Shown piece by piece: positions 1-5,653 of a stretch of 6,047 bases of DNA (positions are counted from its first letter, which is position 1; each line of letters begins with the position of its first letter). The stretch comes from Litoreibacter sp. (GTDB lineage: Bacteria; Pseudomonadota; Alphaproteobacteria; Rhodobacterales; Rhodobacteraceae), in the NCBI GenBank assembly GCA_013042765.1, contig JABDPP010000363.1, positions 1 to 6,047 on the forward strand. The letters run 5' to 3'. The notes under the pieces were generated by a model that was given only the letters and a program-made list of their open reading frames with translations, ran no database searches and was not told the DNA's origin. The position numbers and the translations under genes were made by a program.

Positions 1-170
1 GTCGGGAAGACATCAAGCTTCTCTTATTGATCCCGTTCCAACGCGTGTTCTACCGGCAGATGCTGTACATCTCGGTTTTCCGCGCCATGGGGTCTGCGAT
101 CACGGGCCGCCTCGCGAGCTGGAACAAGCTGAAGCGAAGCGGGATCAACCACTCGGTTCAGGATCAATAG
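1..170 (+). CDS. Glycosyltransferase family 2 membrane protein, C-terminal end only (partial)
   Basis: This is the tail of a gene entering from the left edge; 55 codons plus TAG are visible, in the frame whose first full codon is at base 3. The translation has a hydrophobic stretch (IKLLLLIPFQRVFYRQMLY), a second amphipathic or hydrophobic stretch (ISVFRAMGSAITG), and a basic end containing WNKLKRSG. This hydrophobic YRQ-then-W-x-KL-x-R-x-G ending is typical of processive family 2 glycosyltransferases of the inner membrane, of the PgaC/BcsA/hyaluronan-synthase kind, which polymerise sugars from nucleotide-sugar donors. The catalytic domain (DxD, QxxRW) lies outside the window, so neither the sugar nor the exact family can be determined. 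Its stop codon is one base before the next ATG, which implies one operon with the Tat-exported DUF3131 protein. The assignment rests on pattern recognition of a short tail. Confidence 0.7.
   Translation, partial: REDIKLLLLIPFQRVFYRQMLYISVFRAMGSAITGRLASWNKLKRSGINHSVQDQ
160..164 (+). promoter_or_regulatory. Ribosome binding site of the DUF3131 gene, inside the glycosyltransferase 3' end
   Basis: AGGAT lies seven bases before ATG 172 and within the final codons of the upstream gene. No room remains for a separate promoter between the genes, so translation of the second gene is probably coupled to the first, or it is at least read from the same transcript. Confidence 0.6.
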
Positions 171-171
171 A

Positions 172-2739
172 ATGAAACGCCGTACCTTCCTTACCACCGC
201 AATCGCAGGCACAACGTCACTACCATTTTTGGGCTTTCAAGCCCACGCCGCGAGTTACAAACTGCGCACTCTTATTGTCCTTTCAGATATCTCTCCAGAC
301 ACGCCACTGGACAACCTCTCGACGGTTTTGACGGGATTGAGGGCTCGGGGTATTCCGTTTTGCTGCGTGATCAATCCTGACGGCAGCGACGGAACCGCCT
401 TCCATCCGCAATCCGAGCTCGCCCAGTTTTTGCGCAAGCTGCGCGTGGTAGCTCCGAACCTGATCGAGTTTGCGCCTCACATTGGCGACCTCAACAAGAT
501 GCCGCCCTACCTGCAGGCTCGTGCAACGAGCGAGGCGCGCATGCGGCTGATCGCCGGACTGGGGCTGGACGATGTTCCCGAACGGAACGGACAGCACTTC
601 TACACGGTCGCCACAAACCTGACGGAAGATCCGGTGGCCTCCGATTTCGTGCGCTCAGCTGGCGTTCGAAACATACTTAGCCTACCGGAAGCAGAGACGA
701 AGGTGAGCGCGCGGATGTCATATAACGGCGTTCTCAATCTCCGCGGAGGTGCGCGCGTCTCGTTCGAGGAGGCGATCCGGGTTCTACCTCGGGTCGTAGA
801 CGATCAATTCCAAAATCTGATCATCATATCCGCCTCAGGTTTCGCAGCGCTCCCGAACCAGGTTCTTGATAAGGCAGTAAGCCGTTTTTGCGATGCCGCC
901 CTCGAACATGAACAAAAAGGAACCATCGCACTCATTCCCCCCGCGAGCGTTCAGATCAGGGCGGATACCGGGTTCAGCCGTCAGATTGCACTGCATCTTT
1001 TCGAGGATCCCAATGTCGATCGAGAAGAGCTCAATGCAATCGGGATTTTCAAAAGACTGCTAATCAAGAATAAGTTCGACTTCAGCACTGGGCTGACAGT
1101 TCTGCCTGAGGAGGACCAGCCTGCCATGGCGGGATACTGGTTCTCACTTGATCCTGAGAGCAAAGAAGCTGCCCGATCCCGCCATCAGTACTTCTGGATT
1201 GACCCGGACGAAAGAGGCGACGACCCGGACTTGATCTCAGCTGCAGCGCGCGGCCCCGGCATTGGCCTGATGCTTGAGAGCAATCCCTCCGCAGCCCGTG
1301 GGATCGATAGACATGGCCGCCTGCATGTTCCGCTCGCGATCAATATCGAGACCCCCATATCCGGGGATGACCTTGTCCGTGCCGCAGGCACCATCAATGA
1401 TGTCGTGATCACGATATCGCCCTCCGCAATTCGGGACAGTGCCGGGCGAAAGGCCGTTATCCGGGCGCTGAATGCGCTTTGGCAGGAACCGGTCTCTGAA
1501 CTGATGACGCTCGACACCTATGTCGAGCGGATTGTGCCGAGCGATCCGGTATTGCCCACCTATCTGAGAACCGAGGCCGCACGGGCCAAAAGTGCCTCAG
1601 TCCCACAACCTCGTTTGAGTCAGGACCGTGTGGCGCTTCTGGAAGATGCAAAGACAGCATGGTCCTATATCGATGCTCTGACCCATCCACGTACCGGGCT
1701 TTGCCCCACAACAGTTTTTTTTCAGACGCGAAACCGGGTCAAGCACAACTCGGCAACCATGTGGGACGTCGGCAGCCTGATCAATGCCCTGATCGCGGCA
1801 GTGGATATTGGCCTGATCGACCCGGCCGATTTCCGGGAGAGATACTCCAAGGTCCTTGCCAGTATTGCGGGCACCCGCGTTAACGGGCTGCTCCTGCCCG
1901 GATCGGAGATTGACACGCGCAGGGTCAGGTGGAAGGCCGGTTTCAATTCCTTCGATACAACCCGGCTCTTGTCGTCCCTGCACAGGTTGGCACGACACCC
2001 GCATGGCGATAGCTCTGTAGAAGCTCTTGTCGCATCCTGGGATCTTGACGAGATCCTGATCGGCGGCCGCATCCACTCGATCAAACGCGGGCGGCACGTT
2101 TCCGACTACTGGACGGTATACAGCCATTATTCGGCGCTAGGCATGAGGGCATGGGGATTTGAGGCGCACTCGCCCTATGACATCATGACGAATGCAAAAT
2201 TACGCGACGAAAGGATGGCCTTGCTCTACCGGGTCGCTGAGATCGCTCCGATCGGGGCCGAACCGATGCTTCTGGAGTTGCTTGAATTTGAGGACTCCCC
2301 GCCCGCGGAATACCTGTCCGAGGTCCTGTTCGCAGCCCAGCTGGACGCCTACGAGAAAACGGGAGAGTTCTTTTGCCCCAACGAAGGTCCACTCGATCGT
2401 GAGCCTTGGTTCTCCTATCAGGGCTTCCGGGTCGATGTGTACGGAAACCCATGGACGATCGCGACCCTGTCCAACAAGGCCAGCCACAAGACTATGACGT
2501 TTTGGGAGGACAACAAGGTCGTCAGCTCCAAAGCCGCCTTCATGTGGGCGGCTACGCACCCCCACCCCTACTCAACCGCGCTGGTCGAACATGTACGAGA
2601 TGTCGCGAGAACACCCTACGGATTTGCCTCAAGCATCTACACCAAGACCGGGAAGCCCACGAAGAACTATACGGATCTGAACACGAACGGAATTATTCTG
2701 CAGGCTATCGCCAAGATGCTTCTGCAAAGCGGTGTTTGA
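172..2739 (+). CDS. Tat-exported polysaccharide-associated protein: deacetylase-like N-terminal half plus C-terminal DUF3131 domain
   Basis: The 855-residue protein starts at ATG 172, with AGGAT (160-164) seven bases upstream. Residues 1-26 form a twin-arginine signal: KRRTFL at 2-7, a hydrophobic core, and a likely cleavage site after AHA (24-26), so the mature protein should be folded before export to the periplasm. Residues 32-260 resemble a NodB-like polysaccharide deacetylase barrel, with a first strand ending LSDISP (37-42) and EFAPHIGDL at 99-107. The usual TFDDG aspartate pair and HxxxH metal site are not intact, so this part is probably not a working deacetylase. Residues 350-450 form a further alpha/beta section ending MTLDTYVERI. 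Residues 486-852 match DUF3131: SATMWDVGSLINALIA (527-542), an FDTTRLL segment (594-600), and an ending with YGFASSIYTKTG and LNTNGIILQAI. DUF3131 has no established activity that I can name; its alpha-helical repeats suggest a glycan-acting or glycan-binding barrel. The adjacent glycosyltransferase supports a role in making, trimming or exporting a polysaccharide. The domain call is firm; the function is inferred. Confidence 0.85.
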   Translation: MKRRTFLTTAIAGTTSLPFLGFQAHAASYKLRTLIVLSDISPDTPLDNLSTVLTGLRARGIPFCCVINPDGSDGTAFHPQSELAQFLRKLRVVAPNLIEFAPHIGDLNKMPPYLQARATSEARMRLIAGLGLDDVPERNGQHFYTVATNLTEDPVASDFVRSAGVRNILSLPEAETKVSARMSYNGVLNLRGGARVSFEEAIRVLPRVVDDQFQNLIIISASGFAALPNQVLDKAVSRFCDAALEHEQKGTIALIPPASVQIRADTGFSRQIALHLFEDPNVDREELNAIGIFKRLLIKNKFDFSTGLTVLPEEDQPAMAGYWFSLDPESKEAARSRHQYFWIDPDERGDDPDLISAAARGPGIGLMLESNPSAARGIDRHGRLHVPLAINIETPISGDDLVRAAGTINDVVITISPSAIRDSAGRKAVIRALNALWQEPVSELMTLDTYVERIVPSDPVLPTYLRTEAARAKSASVPQPRLSQDRVALLEDAKTAWSYIDALTHPRTGLCPTTVFFQTRNRVKHNSATMWDVGSLINALIAAVDIGLIDPADFRERYSKVLASIAGTRVNGLLLPGSEIDTRRVRWKAGFNSFDTTRLLSSLHRLARHPHGDSSVEALVASWDLDEILIGGRIHSIKRGRHVSDYWTVYSHYSALGMRAWGFEAHSPYDIMTNAKLRDERMALLYRVAEIAPIGAEPMLLELLEFEDSPPAEYLSEVLFAAQLDAYEKTGEFFCPNEGPLDREPWFSYQGFRVDVYGNPWTIATLSNKASHKTMTFWEDNKVVSSKAAFMWAATHPHPYSTALVEHVRDVARTPYGFASSIYTKTGKPTKNYTDLNTNGIILQAIAKMLLQSGV

Positions 2740-2782
2740 GCCCAGACATCCGAAGTCGCTACGACGCAACTGCTGCAAGTAA

Positions 2783-2815
2783 GACGGCCTTTGGTGTTTA
2801 ACGCCTCAGGCCGTC
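2783..2815. terminator. Hairpin between convergent genes, probable bidirectional terminator
   Basis: GACGGCCT (2783-2790) pairs perfectly with AGGCCGTC (2808-2815). Inside this 8-bp stem, GGTG (2793-2796) can pair with CGCC (2802-2805), giving a nearly continuous long stem. It lies 44 bases after the stop of the DUF3131 gene and 18 bases beyond the stop of the convergent lipoprotein gene. The tails are weak: CTGTT on the + side and TTACTT on the - side. It is therefore a convincing structure in the right place, but not a textbook intrinsic terminator in either direction. Confidence 0.65.
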
Positions 2816-2832
2816 CTGTTATGCAGATTTGC

Positions 2833-3471
2833 TCATGTAATGCCCGACAGGGCCTTGCAGTTTGATCTGGCAACTTCACCGGTAATCACGGGGTAATTCG
2901 GTGACGGGTGCATCACGACATCCTGCACGGCGGTAATGTTGCGCGCACATTGGTCGGAGAATTCGGCACTGGACCAGCGCCCACCAATGTAGATGTCCAG
3001 CCAGGGATGACCCTTGTATCCGCGGTGACAACCCGAGACCTGCGGGCGGTTCCCATCACCGCAGACGTCCTCGACAATTGCGTATTTGCGGATGTTCGGA
3101 AAATAGAACCGCGTACCAGCCGGGTAATCCATGGTCTGGCGTCCGTAGTCGATACGATGACCAACCGCGAGTGTGATCGGGTCCTCATAGGTGCCGGTGC
3201 CACTTGCCTTGCGGTGGATGACCGGCTTTGCGATGGCCGCCGATCCGCGCGGTGTGTTGTCCCACCAGCTATATCCCGTCAGGAAGACCTTGAAGCGCCG
3301 CTCAGTCTCCAAGTTGGGCAATTGCGTTACGGGGTTTGCATTGCGCGTTGACAGTTGAACAACCGCGGGTTGTGCGTTCATCATGACATCTTCGCTGGGC
3401 TTCACACATGCCGTCAAGCCGGAGACACAAAGCGCCAATGCGATCGAAATTCTTAGACCTTTTCCCACCAT
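2833..3471 (-). CDS. Predicted lipoprotein with double-psi-beta-barrel-like domain, function unknown
   Basis: The 212-residue protein begins with a lipoprotein signal: basic MVGKGLR, hydrophobic ISIALALCVSG, then the lipobox LTAC with the acylated cysteine at position 22. The residue after it is V rather than D, which would favour outer-membrane sorting by the usual Lol rule; that rule is less tested in alphaproteobacteria. Residues 23-58 look like a flexible linker. Residues 59-200 form one compact domain: LTGYSWWDNTPRGSAAI (64-80), DPITLAVG (97-104), PAGTRFYFPNIRKYAIVED (117-135), and GHPWLDIYIGG (154-164). The order 'Y-W-D-N-T-P-G-S-A, P-x-G-T-x-x-Y-x-P, Y-x-I-x-E-D-x-C, H-x-W-x-D-I-Y-x-G' resembles secreted double-psi-beta-barrel or 3D-domain proteins of the RlpA/MltA/expansin superfamily. 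Cysteines 137, 148, 175 and 205 could form two disulfides in the periplasm. The start is supported by AAAAGGGA five bases upstream. No activity can be assigned. It is convergent with the DUF3131 gene and lies downstream of the aldolase on the same strand across a 234-base gap. Confidence 0.8.
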   Translation of the reverse strand: MVGKGLRISIALALCVSGLTACVKPSEDVMMNAQPAVVQLSTRNANPVTQLPNLETERRFKVFLTGYSWWDNTPRGSAAIAKPVIHRKASGTGTYEDPITLAVGHRIDYGRQTMDYPAGTRFYFPNIRKYAIVEDVCGDGNRPQVSGCHRGYKGHPWLDIYIGGRWSSAEFSDQCARNITAVQDVVMHPSPNYPVITGEVARSNCKALSGIT

Positions 3472-3476
3472 AATAG

Positions 3477-3484
3477 TCCCTTTT
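3477..3484 (-). promoter_or_regulatory. Ribosome binding site of the lipoprotein gene
   Basis: On the minus strand this reads AAAAGGGA, five bases before the ATG whose complement is at 3469-3471. It decides that start over later in-frame methionines, which would also lose the lipoprotein signal. Confidence 0.6.
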
Positions 3485-3492
3485 CTGCTGCT

Positions 3493-3512
3493 CGAATACA
3501 GCCGGACATTCG
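3493..3512. repeat. Short inverted repeat upstream of the lipoprotein gene
   Basis: CGAAT (3493-3497) and ATTCG (3508-3512) are complementary arms around a 10-base spacer, about 22 bases upstream of the lipoprotein start. It could be a 5'-UTR hairpin or a protein-binding half-site pair. Arms of five bases are short enough to arise by chance, so this is only noted. Confidence 0.2.
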
Positions 3513-3560
3513 TGTCGAGACGTTGTTTTTCGGTGAATATCGAAGAGGAATGAGGAGAAA

Positions 3561-3608
3561 ATGGGTCGCAAAGGCGCCAAGTTAAAGGCGATTTATCTCA
3601 AGTTTTAA
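3561..3608 (+). CDS. Possible 15-residue basic peptide ORF in the intergenic region
   Basis: ATG at 3561 opens a 15-codon frame, MGRKGAKLKAIYLKF, ending in TAA. A purine-rich Shine-Dalgarno GAGGAG (3552-3557) precedes it, with three bases after the full hexamer or five after the GAGG core. The peptide has five basic residues and no acidic ones, with a hydrophobic end. The stop is followed at once by a hairpin (3609-3632) and then by a stem with a T run (3638-3669). The unit therefore has the parts of a tiny gene, a leader peptide, or a small RNA with an embedded ORF. No clear promoter was found, I do not recognise the peptide, and a frame of this size can occur by chance. Confidence 0.3.
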   Translation: MGRKGAKLKAIYLKF

Positions 3609-3632
3609 GTGGTTTTACCGCCTGGAAAACAC
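3609..3632 (+). ncRNA. Bulged hairpin directly after the micro-ORF
   Basis: GTG-G-TTTT (3609-3616) pairs with AAAACAC (3626-3632) with one bulged G. An inner CC (3618-3619) pairs with GG (3624-3625) around the loop GCCT. It begins at the base after the micro-ORF's TAA and five bases before the next stem, so a + strand transcript would end in two tandem hairpins. It may be part of a small RNA. It could also fold in a minus-strand transcript running out of the aldolase gene. Confidence 0.3.
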
Positions 3633-3637
3633 AAATC

Positions 3638-3669
3638 GGCGCGACCCACGTACTGGATCGCGCCTTTTT
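3638..3669 (+). terminator. Intrinsic terminator, + strand orientation
   Basis: GGCGCGA (3638-3644) pairs with TCGCGCC (3658-3664), and an inner CC/GG pair extends the stem past a bulged A. Five T follow immediately (3665-3669), the classic Rho-independent form for + strand transcription. Both flanking genes are on the minus strand, so its client would be the micro-ORF or small RNA region upstream, or antisense read-through. In the minus direction the stem is followed by GATTTGTGTTTT, an interrupted T tract, so it may also end the aldolase transcript. A second CGCGCC (3670-3675) just after the T run offers an alternative 3' arm. Confidence 0.65.
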
Positions 3670-3705
3670 CGCGCCAAGGTTTTTCGAGTGAGGCGGGCTC
3701 TTACC

Positions 3706-4725
3706 TCAGGCCAGTTTTGCGATCGAGGAGATCAGTGCATCTGCATCGGCTTGACCTACGTCCATATGGGTGACCATCCTGATCCGCTTTCGCCCGACAA
3801 CCGTGCAGGTGACATTGTCTTCTCGCATCCGGCGGGCGCATTCCCGGGCCTCGGGAACCGCATCCGACAGTTCCGCGATCACGATATTCGTCTCGACGGG
3901 CATCACGTCCGAAACCGCGGGCAGATCGCGGAGCCTGTCGCCGATATCACGCGCCAGCGCGTGATCTTCAGCCAGTCGTTCCACGTGATGATCCAGCGCA
4001 TGGCTGCACATCGCCGCCAGCACCCCGGTCTGACGCATGGCGCCGCCCCAACGGCGTTTGAAGAGCCAGGCTTTGTCGATGAATTCCTGACTTCCGGCCA
4101 GAACCGCTCCGACCGGACAGCCCAGACCTTTCGTAAAGGCGATCCAAGCGCTGTCGTAACCGGCAGCGTATTCATGCGCGGGCACACCGGTTGCGACGGA
4201 GGCGTTCAAGAGCCGCGCACCATCAAGGTGGGTGGCGAGCCCTGCCTCGCGCGCCACGTCCGCAACCGCGCGGAGCTGGTCTGCAGGCCAGATCGCTCCC
4301 CCTGCAAGGTTGGATGTCTGCTCGGTACACAAAAGACGGCTACGCGGCGCATGGGCTGACGGCGGTCGGATTGCAGATGATACTTCTTCGGGCGTCATCA
4401 TCCCATGCTCTCCGTCGATTGGATAAAGCATGACACCGGAGAGCGCGGCCGGGCCTCCGCTCTCTGCAAAGATGATATGCGACTCGCGGGTGCAAATCAC
4501 CTCGTCGCCCGGCTGGCAATGAACTGCGATGGCAACCTCGTTGCACATGGTCCCGGATGGAAGAAACATCGCGGCTTCCATTCCGAGCATTTCAGCAACT
4601 CTAGCAATCAGGTCATTCGTGGCAGGGTCATCGTGATGACGTTCATCTCCAACCTCGGCATCAAGCATCGCTTCACGCATGGCCCGGGTCGGCCTCGTTT
4701 GGGTATCGGAGTAGAAATCATGCAT
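3706..4725 (-). CDS. ltaE: Low-specificity L-threonine aldolase (PLP-dependent, beta-eliminating lyase family)
   Basis: The enzyme of about 340 residues belongs to the fold-type I PLP family that cleaves L-threonine or L-allo-threonine to glycine and acetaldehyde in the cytoplasm. Counting from the ATG at 4725, visible landmarks are YSDTQTRPTRAMREAM near the start, GDERHHDDPATN, the phosphate-binding PSGTMCNE (56-63), the PLP-stacking His83 followed by E88-x-GG, HLDGAR (166-171) with the cofactor-binding Asp168, FTKGLGCPVG with the Schiff-base Lys199, and GGAMRQTG (227-234). Length and motif order fit the family across its full extent. A GTG codon directly upstream (4726-4728) is an alternative start; GAGG sits eight bases before the ATG and five before the GTG, so both are possible and I prefer ATG. 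DDPATN replaces the more common GEDPT-x-N motif, and EQTSN replaces the usual ENTHN, so substrate preference (threonine, allo-threonine or phenylserine) may differ. It lies 76 bases downstream of sitD on the same strand. Confidence 0.9.
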   Translation of the reverse strand: MHDFYSDTQTRPTRAMREAMLDAEVGDERHHDDPATNDLIARVAEMLGMEAAMFLPSGTMCNEVAIAVHCQPGDEVICTRESHIIFAESGGPAALSGVMLYPIDGEHGMMTPEEVSSAIRPPSAHAPRSRLLCTEQTSNLAGGAIWPADQLRAVADVAREAGLATHLDGARLLNASVATGVPAHEYAAGYDSAWIAFTKGLGCPVGAVLAGSQEFIDKAWLFKRRWGGAMRQTGVLAAMCSHALDHHVERLAEDHALARDIGDRLRDLPAVSDVMPVETNIVIAELSDAVPEARECARRMREDNVTCTVVGRKRIRMVTHMDVGQADADALISSIAKLA

Positions 4726-4801
4726 CACGCAGGCCTCGGTTTGTCGCTATTTCCCGGACCACATAGGCTGAGACGTGAAAAGACAATGCCCGGTCAGGAG
4801 A

Positions 4802-5653
4802 TCATTCAGCAGGACGCGTGACCTTCTGAGACGTGCTGCGCGTAATGGAAATGCGGCGCAGGAAGGCCAGAACGAAAATCGCACTTAGGATTAGTACAAT
4901 CGTAGGCGCAGGAGCGCTATCGAGGAAGAAGCTTGCATAGACCCCAAGTTGCATCGCCAAAATACAAACGGCCACAGCAATCAAAAGCATCCGGCCAAAG
5001 CTGCGCACAAAGAGGAAGGCAATCGCGCCCGGCGCGATCAGGAGTCCAATCGCAAGGATCAATCCGACAGAGGTCAGGGTCGCCACAATGGTCAGTGAAA
5101 GGATCGCTAGTAGCCCATAATGCAGGACACCGGTCGGAAGCCCCGACGCTTGAGCTTGGATAGGGTCGAAGGCATGGAGCAGAAGGTCTTTCCACTTCAG
5201 GATCAAAACGGCGGAGACACCCAGCGAAATCACGCCCGCGTTGAGGATATCACCGACGGAAATCCCGAGCATATTTCCAAACAGGATATGATCGAGATGC
5301 TGCTCGGTCGTGATCGATGTGTAGAGGATGATGCCGACCGCGAACATGCCAGAGAAGACCACGCCCATGACCGTGTCCTGTTTAACCCTGCTGTTCTGTG
5401 ACAGATAGCCCGTCAGCAGCGCACATCCCATGCCAGCCGCGAACGCGCCGACAATGAGCGGGATATTGAGGATCCAGGCCAGAACGACACCGGGCAGGAT
5501 CGCGTGACTGACCGCATCTCCCATCAGAGCCCACCCCCGGAGCACCAGGAAGCACGACAGCAACGCCGTCGGCACAGCGATTATCGCTCCAATAATGAAA
5601 GCGTGCTGCATGAACGGGTACTGGAACGGCAGCAGGAGGGTCTCGAGGTTCAT
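4802..5653 (-). CDS. sitD: Mn/Fe ABC transporter permease, ABC-3 family (SitD type)
   Basis: The 283-residue inner-membrane protein has about eight hydrophobic segments (roughly 16-38, 53-82, 94-112, 135-153, 180-203, 204-216, 221-243 and 249-265), as expected for the ABC-3 metal permease family (ZnuB/MntB/SitC/SitD). Family signatures include LRGWALMGDAVSHAILPG (38-55), where Asp46 and His50 belong to the conserved metal-path and coupling region, DHILFGNMLG (121-130), FDPIQAQASGLP (162-173) and VGLILAIGLLIAPGAIAFL (196-214). The two permeases should form the channel for divalent metal delivered by a periplasmic binding protein, driven by a cytoplasmic ATPase. The start overlaps the upstream permease by four bases (ATGA), and GGGAGG lies seven bases upstream. 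Two different adjacent permeases point to a SitABCD/YfeABCD-type Mn and Fe system rather than the single-permease ZnuABC. The metal cannot be settled from sequence alone. The C-terminal tail is basic and cytoplasmic. Confidence 0.9.
   Translation of the reverse strand: MNLETLLLPFQYPFMQHAFIIGAIIAVPTALLSCFLVLRGWALMGDAVSHAILPGVVLAWILNIPLIVGAFAAGMGCALLTGYLSQNSRVKQDTVMGVVFSGMFAVGIILYTSITTEQHLDHILFGNMLGISVGDILNAGVISLGVSAVLILKWKDLLLHAFDPIQAQASGLPTGVLHYGLLAILSLTIVATLTSVGLILAIGLLIAPGAIAFLFVRSFGRMLLIAVAVCILAMQLGVYASFFLDSAPAPTIVLILSAIFVLAFLRRISITRSTSQKVTRPAE

Noticed and set aside
1597..2127. 176-codon open frame on the minus strand inside the DUF3131 gene
   Set aside because: It is fully antisense to a well-supported DUF3131 domain, its translation shows no recognisable motif, and long antisense frames are common in G+C-rich coding DNA.
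2908..3351. 147-codon + strand frame opposite the lipoprotein
   Set aside because: The minus-strand frame has a lipobox signal, a good ribosome binding site and a coherent domain. The + frame lacks these.
3513..3551. Candidate promoters for the micro-ORF (TTGTTT...AGGAAT, TGTCGA...GAATAT)
   Set aside because: At most half of the consensus bases match, and the first would place the transcript start on or after the ribosome binding site.
3550..3585. An 11-codon frame starting at ATG 3550, overlapping the 15-codon micro-ORF
   Set aside because: The nearest purine run (AGAGG) directly abuts its ATG, too close for a Shine-Dalgarno, whereas GAGGAG better serves the ATG at 3561.
3688..4359. 223-codon + strand frame opposite the threonine aldolase
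   Set aside because: The minus strand carries all the aldolase motifs over the same bases. The + frame is His/Arg/Gly-rich with no family signature, typical of a shadow frame.
4726..4728. GTG as the start of the threonine aldolase
   Set aside because: Not excluded. The adjacent ATG (4723-4725) has a better Shine-Dalgarno spacing of eight bases and is the commoner start codon; the difference is one residue.
4729..4801. Possible promoter or terminator between sitD and the aldolase
   Set aside because: TTGTCT with TATGTG at 15-base spacing is too weak to call, and no stem longer than four bases with a T run was found.
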